A stretch of DNA of 64,000 nucleotides, taken from positions 50,389,959 through 50,453,958 of the forward strand of contig OZ021726.1 in NCBI GenBank assembly GCA_963978545.1, read 5' to 3'. Both the position numbers and the translations under genes were made by a program. Under the pieces are notes generated by a model, which saw nothing but the letters and a program-made list of their open reading frames with translations, ran no database searches and was not told the DNA's origin. This DNA is from Linyphia triangularis. Lineage: Eukaryota > Arthropoda > Arachnida > Araneae > Linyphiidae. Every line of letters begins with the position of its first letter. Within the stretch, counting starts at the first letter, position 1. Below are positions 27,469-38,319 of this stretch, piece by piece.

Positions 27469-28290
27469 GAAATTGTCTCTTCGGTTTGAATAATCTTTTG
27501 ATGATTGATACTTGATAATATACAATATTTTTAATGTATTTAAATGATCAGTTGGTTGTAAGGGTTTTCTTGCTGGAAATGCAACGATAGAAATCTGTTC
27601 CTAAATATCGTTACATCAAAGAAAAGCAAACTGAATTCCTTTCTGGTAATCTTTTAAAATAACTGCATCACAATTGTTATTTGAGTAATAAAATTTAAAA
27701 TAAAAACAAATTATAATACTCCCATCAGGCTTAGCCAAACTTTGCTCCTGTTGTACTATAAACCAGCTTACCAGATAGTCAAACAAGCGAGGCTTATTCA
27801 TCTTTAGATGCTAACACGCATACAAATTTCTTAAAACAGGTCTAAAATACAAGCTCCAGATAATAGATATTCTATACCATAGTAAATTTTTGTAATACCA
27901 TTAGATGGCTCTAAGATACCGCCTTAAAAGTGTTTTACTGTTCTTTCTTACCTATACGTACCACAAGATCTGATACTATAATTTATACTTTTGGTTTGTA
28001 GTTACAGACATAATTTGTTATAAAACTTTTCGCATTGCATAATATCCTCTGTTTATTCACATCAATAAAAAGTTTGCAAAATGTAGGCCTAATTAGAAGT
28101 AACTACTCTATTTAATCAAAGAAAATTGCTAAGTCACTTTTTATCGTCTATTTCCCGTATCGTCTATAGGCCGTCTAATTTCTGATAAAGATAAATTATT
28201 TGGCCAGTTCCCAAAACAAATTAATTTGAGGTGTATTTCTTTTTATTTAGAAACAACCAAATGACAGAAATAAATTTTTAAAGGCTTCAT
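27469..28290. other. AT-rich non-coding stretch
   Basis: Nothing recognised beyond scattered stops in all frames. Confidence 0.5.
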
Positions 28291-28400
28291 TAACAGTGAC
28301 CTATTTTTCACTTCGTAAAATCTAATGATAGAAGAATATTTTTTTAATTCTAAAAAGTTGTTATTTATAAAATAAATTATCCAATGCAAATTTATACAGG
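28291..28400 (-). repeat. Inverted single unit of the 130-bp repeat
   Basis: Reverse-complemented, this block reads 'ttgcattggataattta', then 'atattcttctatcattagat', then 'gtgaaaaataggtcactgtt'. It matches the three direct units at 28671-29040. It lies about 270 bp away in the opposite orientation, forming a large inverted repeat. Confidence 0.8.
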
Positions 28401-28670
28401 AAAAATATAAATTTAGATTTTTTCTGACATACATAAATTCATTTTATTCGTTTTAGGTATATTACTTAATTTGTTTACCACAACTATAACAAACTCTAAA
28501 TGGAAACAATTAAAACATAAGTGGGCTTGAGTTATGAAATAATATTTGTCAAATAAAATAAAATCAATATATGAATATATATATGAATAACATATGAAAC
28601 AAAATATATCACTGTAAAAGAATTAATATACGTCAGAAAAAATTTTAATCTAAAATTGTCCTGTATTCAT

Positions 28671-29040
28671 TTGCATTGGATAATTTTTTAATAAATAACA
28701 ATTTTTAGAATAGTTGGTTTATTGAAAAATATTCTTCTATCATTAGATTTTGTGACGTGAATAATAGGTCATTGTTGGTTTAAAATTTTCCCGCATAAAT
28801 TTGCATTGGATAATTTTTTAATAAATAACAATTTTTAGAAGGGTTAGTTTGTAGAAAAATATTCTTCTATCCTTAGATTTTGTGACGTGAAAAAATAGGT
28901 CATTGTTGATTTAAAATTTTTCTGTATAAATTTGCATTTGATAATTTTTTAATAAACAAGAATTTTTAGAACGGTTAGTTTATTGAAAAATATTCTTCTA
29001 TCATTAGATTTTGCGACGTGAAAAATAGGTAATTGTTGAT
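28671..29040 (+). repeat. Tandem array, three units of about 130 bp
   Basis: Units start at 28671, 28801 and about 28932 with 'ttgcattggataattt' (the third has ttgcatttgataattt). Each contains 'ataaataacaatttttagaa' (with small changes), 'atattcttctat' and 'gcgacgtg' or 'gtgacgtg'. A fourth, inverted unit is at 28291-28400. No open frame. Confidence 0.85.
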
Positions 29041-29044
29041 CAAT

Positions 29045-30166
29045 GTATCTTTCGGGAAAAAATTATTTAGCCTGATCAAAGTTTATTCTGGTGGCCAGAA
29101 AAATAACTGAGGTCTCCCAAAGTTATAATCTAAGTTTACCATAAGTTTTAGAGTAAACTTTGACGTTCGTTGAGCTTAGAATTTAATTTTTTAAGTTACT
29201 TCAGTTTGCTCTACATTTTTAAGTTTCTTGTACTCTCTAAGTAAAACATTTATAACTTTTGGTACAACTTGAAGACAAGCAAAATAAATATTTGGCAAAC
29301 AAATTAGTTTGAAATCAAAAATTTAGAATGTCACAAGATATGACTTTGGTAAAAATGTTCAAAATTTGTAATCTAAGTTAATTGTAAGTTTTGGGGCAAA
29401 AAATGTAAAATTGTATGCATTAAAAACAATGTATACAGGAGATTTGTATTTAAAGAAGAATTGTAAATTATGCAGTCATAAATTGCTTCATGTTTTGTAG
29501 ATCGCTTCTGAAATTTGATGCGTGGAGAGGAGGTGCATGTGATGAATAATGCATTTGGCTTTTGTTAGAAAGTAAAAAATATTATTTATTTTTTTTAGAG
29601 ATTCTTAGGCCGATGTTTTAGAAACAACATTGATAAATAGATATTCCGAATTTTGTGAAAAAAGAAACTTCATTGTCCCACGTTTGCTTAATACCTTGCA
29701 ATCATCATAGCCATTTTTTTTTTACACAAAATTATACCATTCTTGTAACATTAAATAATTTTTAATGATAAAAATGAATGCTAAAAACTGTACTATTTAC
29801 AAATTACCAAACTTTAATAAAAACTTCAACCATCATTTTTATATTTTTAATACGAAAGTAAAGTCTCGTTATTCAAACAAAACCATTTTAATTTACTTCC
29901 ACAAATGAGTTAAAAACAGTCAGAAGATGATATTTCCCCCCCCCCCCTTCTTCTTTTTTATTGATAGGTGGAAATAAATTGTCAAAAGAACATTTCAAAA
30001 TACTTCAAAATTGTCCTTCTGAACACTATCCAACCTATCTATCATTTATTTATTTCATTTCATAATAACAACGAAAAAAATTATATATTTTCCAACATTC
30101 AATGTTTTCTTTCTTTCATCAAATTTACAATAATTTCAGTTAGGAAAACTACATCAGAAGTACAAA

Positions 30167-30171
<5 letters not shown>
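29045..30171. other. AT-rich non-coding stretch
   Basis: No gene is supported. There is a C11 run near 29936-29948. No recognised element. Confidence 0.5.

Positions 30172-30255
<84 letters not shown>
30172..30255. repeat. (TA)n microsatellite
   Basis: About 42 TA units. The adjoining open frame with a Tyr-Ile tail is an artefact of this repeat. Confidence 0.95.
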
Positions 30256-30259
<4 letters not shown>

Positions 30260-32889
30260 GAGGGTATGTATGTAGCTTTTCTAGAATGTAAACTAGTGAG
30301 CTTTAATTACAGCATAAATTTTATACTTATTTTATTATATTCTCCATCAAATTATCATATAATCAAAACTTTTATTTTTCCTTTTATTCCCATTCAACTT
30401 ATTCCCAATCCTTACAGTGGTATTTCTTTCGAGTTTTGTTGGAGGAGTAGGGTTCGTGTACAAGCTCGAATGATAGATTTACCCGTGAATTGCCCGAGAA
30501 AAGACTGTTCCCCTCGGGGAATCCGTATGGTAGGAAATCCCATACACGAATATATCCGTTCCTTCTCGGTTACGGAAGATTCCTGACTGCTGTGTGAATT
30601 TATGAATGGGGAGTACTTAAGCTGATCATTTATCACCGAACATTCTCGGAGTCTAGCTTGGAAATTCTGTAAGCCAGCTGATGCGCATTTACTTTCAATA
30701 CATCAATTGATCTATAATATCTATTGTGCACTCCATATATTCTATCAATGCAGTTAACTGAAAAACATTTACTGCCGAAGATACTATTTTCTTTAGAGAA
30801 CGTTCTTTGAAGCGGTATATAGGAAATTATATACAGCAGTAAAATAAGAATGTGTAGTCAATTGCCATCGGACGTCATTGATAAATCTGTGAAGGAAAAT
30901 GTTGAGCGACTGCCAAAATGCGTTGAAAAAATAGCTATTTTGGAAAATTATAAATTAAATAAACAGACCATCTTTTGACCCCACAAATCAGTTTCTGTGC
31001 TGAATTATTGAAGCCATTTCCAGTTCCTTCTCTATGTAATGAAATGTTGTGTTGAGCAGTAAGTTGTAAGATTTCAGACTTTATAACCATGCTATTTTTT
31101 AAAAACATCAAGCTTCATAAAATATTCCTTCACATAAAGCCTTCATAGTAAAGTTGTAATTTTGGCTAACGATTTATTTGTACGCCAATTTTATAAGTCT
31201 CTACTCACCGCCAAGAGCCAAAAGTTGCTACCAGCATGCTTAGGATAGAAGATATTTTCAGTCTATCTTCAGAATAAGTTGACACTACAGCAATCATGAG
31301 AAATAGTCTCGATCAATTATCGGATTCCTATGTAAGGTTTTTATGGATTTTCTTGCATTCAAGACGCAAATGTGGAATGGAACAGTTTAACTTTAAAAGC
31401 TTTCCTGAAAGACATTTTTCGCTTCCTAATTGTAAAAAAAAAAAAAAAAATTGAGGCCCAGAATATCCTTCGTGTAAATAGAAAATGCTGGTATAATTCA
31501 CAGTAGGACCTTGTCATACTACATAGCCATTGCACTATGAAAAAAGCAACAAAAAAAAAAACTTATTAGGGGTAATTTTCAGAGTTTGAAGTACATCTTG
31601 ATATTAGAATATGATAGAGAAATAGTTGAAAATATATGTATACTTCGATTTCATCATATCCATTTCATAATTCCGAATAAAATTATTGGCTTTACTATGT
31701 GTGGTAATTACATAACGCATATCAAATTAGTCTATTTTCAGAATAGCATTTCGTCAAGTCATTTGAACGCTTGTTAAATAATAAATATTTACCTGTCGGT
31801 GCACTATTAGAATTTTAAACATTTTTCAGTTAATTCTCTTGTTGAGTAAAACATAACCAAATGAATTAAAAAATGAATTAAAACCAGGTTCACTGAACAC
31901 CATTAACTGGCCAACTCATAATATTACCTCTCCCCTATAACCCAACTTCAACACACATTCCAATGCAATTTCAATTAAACTCCGTCTGGCTGACCCCGTT
32001 TTACTTCCCGCGGTTAAAACGCATGCGTGTTACTTACGCTCCAGGGAATTGCCAATCACTTTTAGAAAATCCACCAAACGGAATTCCATTTCGGATTCTA
32101 TCCGCATATATGTTCGACTCACAATCACACCCCAGAAGTTCTTTAATTACCGAGCTATTCTGGCAAATGCTTCGAAGAATATGGGGGAGGCTGGTTTTGT
32201 TTGAAAGTGAACTCAATTTCACGCTGGGTCTGTGTCGGTGGTGAAGATAGTCTGGAACAGTGGTTTTCTGTGGCAATGTATCAATTCACTAACTTTTTAA
32301 CTATATACATACGCGTTACGGAATGATTTGAAATATATTGCGGAAAAGCAGGTTAGTAACAAATGAAATTTTGAATTAGGAAAATTTAAAAGATGGGCAT
32401 AATGAACATTTTTAAATCATCATTTCTACTATAACTATTAACGAACAATTCCGTTTTATATTACGCACAGTAAAATACCCTGTTTCAAAAATAATTTGTC
32501 CTGATGTCTGAGTGTTTAAATCTCAATTTTTTTTTTTTTTTTTTCTTTTTTTTTTACAAACAGGGTATTCAATACAACAAGTTTGTTTGGTTTAATAAAA
32601 TGTTTATATTTATTGAAAATTTCAATTTCGTAGTTCTATAACACCAATGATCAAAAGGGTAAAAAATATACCTTACAGGGAAATATGATGTATATGTTTA
32701 ATGGATACCTTCCCTTTAAATGGCATTTTATGTGAATTCATCTTTAATGCATATATTTTTAAAAGATACGTGTATCTTGTGGACAATTTGATCGTTTAAA
32801 TATACTAATTTATATCATTTATGTACAAAAGTTTATGTTTAGTAATTTATCTTTTCTAAGAAATGTTAACTTAAATTTTATAAACACGT

Positions 32890-32890
<1 letters not shown>
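30256..32890. other. Non-coding stretch with two GC-richer islands
   Basis: Islands at about 30420-30610 and 31900-32260 are open on both strands in short frames. The second carries 'cttcccgcggttaaaacgca'. They are candidates for conserved non-coding elements or old coding remnants. No splice or family signal was found. There are T/A tracts near 31435 and 32527. Confidence 0.4.
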
Positions 32891-32936
<46 letters not shown>

Positions 32937-33195
32937 TTTAAATTGAAATCGTAGCGAAAGTAAGAATTTATCCAGAGAATTTCAGTTAAGTAACTTTATA
33001 TTAATATATATAGATATTAAAATAGTTTTTTGCTCGAGATTATATGAAAATGCTTTTGCAAACGAGATAAATAATACCAAACTAACATATTTTCAAACTA
33101 GGTAACTCATCATGTTAATGCTCTCGTCTAGCAAGTATTTTCTCTCGTTTTCAAAAGTATTACTTTCACAACTAGTTTCATAAATAACTATTAAA
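32880..33195. repeat. Dispersed repeat family member ('cgtgcaaaa / tcgtagcgaaa')
   Basis: It contains 'cacgtgcaaaa' at the start, 'gaaatcgtagcgaaagta', 'ctctcgttttcaaaagtatt' and 'actagtttcataaataacta' at the end. The same landmarks recur at 54285-54560 and 55790-56400. No protein is encoded. The element class is unknown. Confidence 0.55.
32892..32933. repeat. Poly-A tract (about 42 bp)
   Basis: Uninterrupted A run preceded by 'acacgtgc'. It is followed by a diverged member of the dispersed 'gaaatcgtagcgaaa' repeat family, so it probably belongs to that element. Confidence 0.9.
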
Positions 33196-34002
33196 ACTTA
33201 CTCTTGTCAACTACTACACATTCAATGCAAAATGTCACCTTTACATTGCGAATGCGACTATATTTTCGCTTCATTGCAATTCCATCACAATCAAACTCGT
33301 ATGCAGCAAAATCCTCGCAGTATAATTTTAAAAGTTAATGCAAAGCTACATATTCACGAAATATACCTCTACATAAAGCGCACACAAAAGGGAATACATG
33401 CTGCAATCCTTCGAAAACTCTTGAGAAAACATGGCAGCATAAAATGAAATATTCTAGATGGCAAGTTTCACAAAATTCTCTTTTAGGAACAAATGGAAAA
33501 GTAGTCGGGTTGACGTTTGAACTTCTAAGGAATGTTGTTTCATTGCAAGAAGCATTTCATTTTGATATTCGGAGAGAAGCACTTTTCCACCAGTTCTTAA
33601 AATTACTTTTTTCTCTTTTCAAATCCTTTCAAGTGCAAAAGTTTTCTCAGGTTGAGTGCTTGGTTTCACTTCGATTTTTTGGTTTTCGCTCCAGCAGTTT
33701 TAAAATCGCGGCGTGTGTACAGTTTAAGGAGTAAGTTTTTATTTTTAGATATTTGAGTGATATCGCGTTATTTATTTGTGGAAGAAATTGGTTTGGTGGA
33801 AATTTTTATTTTTGATTGCTTATAAGATATTGCTGAAATAAATTATGGCCTCACACATCCCATTTTTAGAAATCGACCTGCGTTTGAAATTAACTTTCGA
33901 GAATTCTTGATTACTTTTCAGTACTATACATAAAGAATGGTAAAATTGTGTAAATCATGCTGACAAAATTTTAGCATAACGGGATTAAACATTACGGTTG
34001 GT
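33196..34002. other. Non-coding stretch, weakly open on plus strand
   Basis: Frames at 33232-33447 and 33444-33734 (+) nearly abut, but their composition (Phe, Lys, Ser, Leu) and lack of motifs or splice sites do not support a gene. There is no repeat here. Confidence 0.4.
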
Positions 34003-34166
34003 TGGTTTGCACGCTAAATGACCTTCTTTTGTGCACAATAAAGGCTAATCAAGACCTCTAACTTAGTGTGCATTCTAGACCACAACAAACATCCATGCCT
34101 AACCCAGGATCGGAACCTATCACCTTTGACCTGCGAGACCCGTACAGAAGAACCCCACAGCCATAA
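34003..34166 (-). mobile_element. Candidate tRNA-derived SINE
   Basis: On the minus strand a box-A-like 'tggctgtgggg' (34153-34163) is followed 35 bp later by a box-B-like 'ggttccgatcc' (34107-34117). This is normal internal RNA polymerase III promoter spacing. The body continues with 'gcacactaagttagaggtct' and 'ctttattgtgcacaaaag'. The complexity contrasts with the AT-rich flanks. It is not a foldable functional tRNA by eye. No A-tail or target duplication was confirmed. Confidence 0.5.
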
Positions 34167-34499
34167 GATGAAGAATTAAACGTTATAAGAAACTCAGAAA
34201 AGTTCAAGCTGTTGAAAAAGTTGTAGATCTGCAATTAAATTTAGCTTCCTAGAGCTCTATAATTATATTTAGAGTTAGATATAGCAAATAGAAAAATGTG
34301 TAAACCATGCAAACAAAGTTGTGGTGTATCATGTGATTATGCATTTCGATAATCACAGAAAGATTCAAAATGTTTAACACAGCGTAATTTAAAGCTAAGA
34401 AATATCAAGCTGCAATCACCTAAAGGAACTGTAATAGTAACAATGAAAACATACGAAAAGGTTGAAAAAGATTATTTATAGACAACGGTTCTAATTCTA
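34167..34499. other. AT-rich non-coding stretch
   Basis: No gene or repeat seen. Confidence 0.5.
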
Positions 34500-34702
34500 C
34501 ACTGTTAAAAATTTTGTACCATCTTTCACCAAAAATTGGTTCCTATTTAGCTGCAACCAACATTTGGTGCTTAGTTTCACGATTTAATGGTGCTACCTCG
34601 GATCGTAAGCACCATTAAATCGTGAAACTAAGCACCAAATGTTGGTTGCAGCTAAATAGGAACCAATTTTTGGTGAAAGGTGGAACTAAATTTTTAACAG
34701 TG
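34500..34702. mobile_element. Foldback MITE, copy 1 (near-perfect palindrome)
   Basis: The element starts 'cactgttaaaaatttt' and ends with the reverse complement 'tttttaacagtg', flanked by TA on both sides. The whole 203 bp folds on itself around a centre near 'ctacctcggatcgtaag'. The arms, about 95 bp each, differ at only a few positions. It is non-coding. TA flanks and the snapback form fit a Tc1/mariner-type non-autonomous element, but the source transposase is not in this window. A second copy is at 43665-43867. Confidence 0.88.
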
Positions 34703-34704
34703 TA

Positions 34705-36640
34705 GATTTACTTTTGAATGCATTGATTTTTCGCATTATCACCATTTACACTTATAATTTCTGTTCAATGCATGTTTCAAATTAAAATCATTCAATATAT
34801 TTACATCTAAAAATTTTCATCAAGCAAACTCGACACTTTTAACCTTATGGATAACAAAAATACCACAGATCATATTTCTTTTTCTTGAAAATCCAAAAAA
34901 CAGCAACACCGAAGTCAGCATGTAAGCGTGCCTACTGTAATTCAGAATTTCATCCAACGCATCAGCAACCATTAGAACGATCGGCATTCCCGAAAGACCC
35001 CACATCCCTTTGAAAATCCAACAGAGCCTCATCGCTACTCAAACATCCAGAAAATTGTACGTTATCGTCCTCAAATGACTTCCTATAGATTTTTGTGCCA
35101 CCCTAATGGCAACACGACATGCGAGGGGAGCTAATTGAACAGAAGCAGACGACACGCTCGTCTTATCCAATCATCCCTCGGTACGGGTCTTATGAGGAGA
35201 GAAGGGGGCGAGGGGATGGTGTCCATTATTTTTATCTTGTATTTTTTCATTGTCTTTTTTTATTATTTAATGGTAGAACAGTAAGAAATGTGTCACATAA
35301 TATGAGTTTTTGGAGGAAGTTGAACTCTGAAATAATTCTGGCATTAATATATCCTCTTTGGGAAGTTTAGATAAGAAACTAGTTTTTAAGTTTTAGATTC
35401 ATTATTTTAAATATAACATTAGAAGTTTCCACACTAATATCTAACGACAATTTCTGTATTGCGCATGCTTGGTTAATGACTTGAAGCCGAAAAAGGCTTA
35501 ACCAATCATCATACGGATCAATATTAGCAATTTCCTACAAACTAGTTAAAATCTGTTGGCAACCATGGACAACCGATTACACAGCATTATTGGGTGAATA
35601 TTCAATTGACTTCACCTGTTGGTAGAGCTGATATGGCTGATACCACTTATAAGCTTTCCGGAAGTTATAGATTGAGATCAGTGAGTTTCTAATACAATAT
35701 TAGTTACGCGTGTATTTTTTTTTATTCAATTTCTAAATTGGCAATTCTGATTAAAATAACAATGTCAATTGAAGAGTTGGGAATGCAAATATATCAAAAC
35801 TATTTTTTGTTTTTTGAGCTGTTGATGCCGTAACAGCTTGACGTGCTTTTTCATGATACTAAGAAACAATAAGATAAATTCTGTCCCCCTAATTATCAAA
35901 AGAAAAAAACGATGCAGTGCTATTATACGTCATGCAGTTTTCAACTCTTCAATTAAGATAAGACAACAATGTAAAGTAACATTTAATTTGTCATTTGCCA
36001 TTTTTTTTTTATAGATATTTTTCAAAGTTTAAAGGAACTGTGTGAGAAAAACATAAATATAAAACCCATAATTTGACTTTCTCATGCAACTTGCACATCC
36101 TTTGCATATTAGTAAACATTTTAAAATGACCCTCAAAAGACAGCAAACTGTCACGCAAATTGTTATCACGTAACAAGCAAGCAATACTTTATAACGATTT
36201 ATCAACAAAATAAATATTGCACCAATATATACTAAGTGAATAATGTATGTAAAACAAAGACGCATTTCAAAATAAATCAAATATGGTAATAACTACAAGC
36301 ATTTTTATATAAAATAGTGATAAAAATCTTCCATTTGTAACTTATTACTGCCACTATTACATTGAGAGACGTAGTTCAAAACTGAAATAGAACATGTTTT
36401 ATCAATATAAATTACTAATAAATGCTCAATCTTCCCATAGTTGATACAAATATAAATATATCTTACATATATTTCCATATATAACAATCCTCCATTAATT
36501 CTGAATAATTTTTTGTAACTGCTCTTCTAAAAACTGCAAGAAACAGCAAACAAATCAAGCGAACAACTACCATCATAAACTGAAAACTAATTGAGATCTA
36601 CTACAATAACAGCCCATCAGGAAAAAGACATATATCTCAT
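34705..36640. other. Non-coding stretch
   Basis: AT-rich apart from a GC-richer block at about 35060-35230 ('gacatgcgaggggagcta', 'ctcggtacgggtcttatgag'). No gene is supported. The minus frame at 34820-35032 and the plus frame at 35119-35370 lack domain signatures. Confidence 0.4.
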
Positions 36641-36980
36641 TTCCATATGTAACGGACACTCGCTAATTCCACCTGATTTGTTGCCACTACCCTTTTGAGC
36701 GGAAACAAGGCATCATTTTGAGATTCAGTTAACGAGGGTCGTTTAACGGGTCCTTTAATCCTACTTCCTTACGAGTGACCGTTCACTGGATTACCTGGCC
36801 CGTTAAACCCCTCTCCAACAAGCTTCAGAATGCATCTTGTTCGGCAGTCGTTATCGGTGTGCTCGGATTAGCATAAATTGCCAGCTTGACGTCGCTGCTG
36901 GAGAAGGTCTGGCTGAAGACTAGGTCGGTAGTGGAGGACTAAGCCTTTTTCGAGAGCTCATGCAAATGGGACTAGTGGAT
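36641..36980. promoter_or_regulatory. GC-richer island, candidate conserved non-coding element
   Basis: A block of balanced composition carries an inverted repeat, 'gtttaacgggtc' (36741-36752) facing 'ggcccgttaaac' (about 36797-36808), and an octamer-like 'atgcaaat' near 36961. All frames are interrupted. It stands out from AT-rich flanks and immediately precedes the 37-kb tandem array. A regulatory role is inference only. Confidence 0.3.
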
Positions 36981-37014
36981 TAAGGATGGTGTACATGTTG
37001 TAGGGCTGATTAAC

Positions 37015-37680
37015 TGATAGGAATTTAGATGAGTCTTGATAGGGTGTTTGTTGCTGACATGTGGTACTTGTTTTAGGGATGATGCTTTCTTGTGTTTTGT
37101 GAAAGCATAGCTGGTAGGATGTATATTTTAAGCACTCAAATATACACTATAAGAGAAGATGTTTGGTAATACGTTGGAATTTAAATGAGTCTTGATAGGG
37201 TGTTTGTTGCTGACATGAGGTACTTGTTTTACGGATGGTGCTTCCTTGGTTTTTGTGAAAGCATAGCTGTCAGGACGTCTACTTTAAACACACAAATATT
37301 CACTATAAAAGTAGACGTTAGATATTACGTTGGAATTTAGATGAGCCTTTATAGGGTGTTGGTTGCTGACATGTGGTACTTAGGGTTCTTGATTTAGGGA
37401 TGGTGCTTCCTTGTTTTTTATGAAAGCATAGCTGTTAAGGAAGTCTATTTTAAGCACACAAATATTCACAATAAGAGAAAATGTTTGGTATTACGTTGGA
37501 ATTTAGATGAACCATATAGGATGCTTTTTGCTAACATATGGTACTTTATCAAATGTTTCTGACATGTGGTTCTTGTATTACGGATGACACTTTCTAGTTT
37601 CATGTGAAAGCATAGTTGTTAGGAAGTCTATTTTTAGCACACAAATATTCACTATTAGAGAAGATGTTTGATAATATGCT
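37015..37680. repeat. Tandem array, about four units of 157-166 bp
   Basis: Units begin 'gaatttagatgagtctt' (with variants) at 37020, 37177, 37333 and 37499. Each carries 'ttgctgacatg', 'gtgaaagcatagct' and 'cacaaatattcacta'. The fourth unit has an internal partial duplication around 'tggtactt' / 'tggttctt'. Non-coding. Confidence 0.85.
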
Positions 37681-38277
37681 ATATAAGTAAGTTATACATG
37701 GATTAAGGAGGTTATATGTATGGAACAATAACAATGTAGTGATGCATCGGGATTTAACTGTCTATATGTATTTGTTGAGACTAAATATTAAAAAAAAAAG
37801 TAATGTAATTATATAATTAAACTTGTAAAGAAAAAAGTTGGAATTATGTTTCTGTGTTATTTGTAAAATACCTTTAGTGCAAAATCTTATGAAATAAATA
37901 AAAGAATACAGATTGTGGAATAATTTTACAATGTATTGCGCATAGAAAGAATGCTATCACGTACTGTTTTAACGCAGTTTTATTTTAAAACTTTTGTTTT
38001 ATTTAATAAAAACATGGAACTTTATGCATTAAAAAACTTATCTTAAAACTCTTATCTTCAAACACATGAAATTACGTTTGGTAATCTTGAAATTCTCATA
38101 TACTTATTGTAAGTTGTAGTATAATAATCAACTTTCTTCTTTCTATTCTCTTTTTCCTATATTACATCTGGAAATCATTTTGAAAATTGGGACTTGATAT
38201 AATTAAATAGTCCAAACAATAAAAAATTAGATTTGATAAATTTTCGTCAACATGCAACTGCGAATTTAAAGGCACAA

Positions 38278-38319
<42 letters not shown>

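Noticed and set aside
28291..29040. CRISPR-like spaced repeats
   Set aside because: The units are contiguous 130-bp tandem copies with no unique spacers, in a eukaryotic context.
34003..34166. Functional tRNA gene
   Set aside because: Box A and B-like motifs exist, but no cloverleaf or acceptor stem can be folded by eye; a SINE is a better fit.
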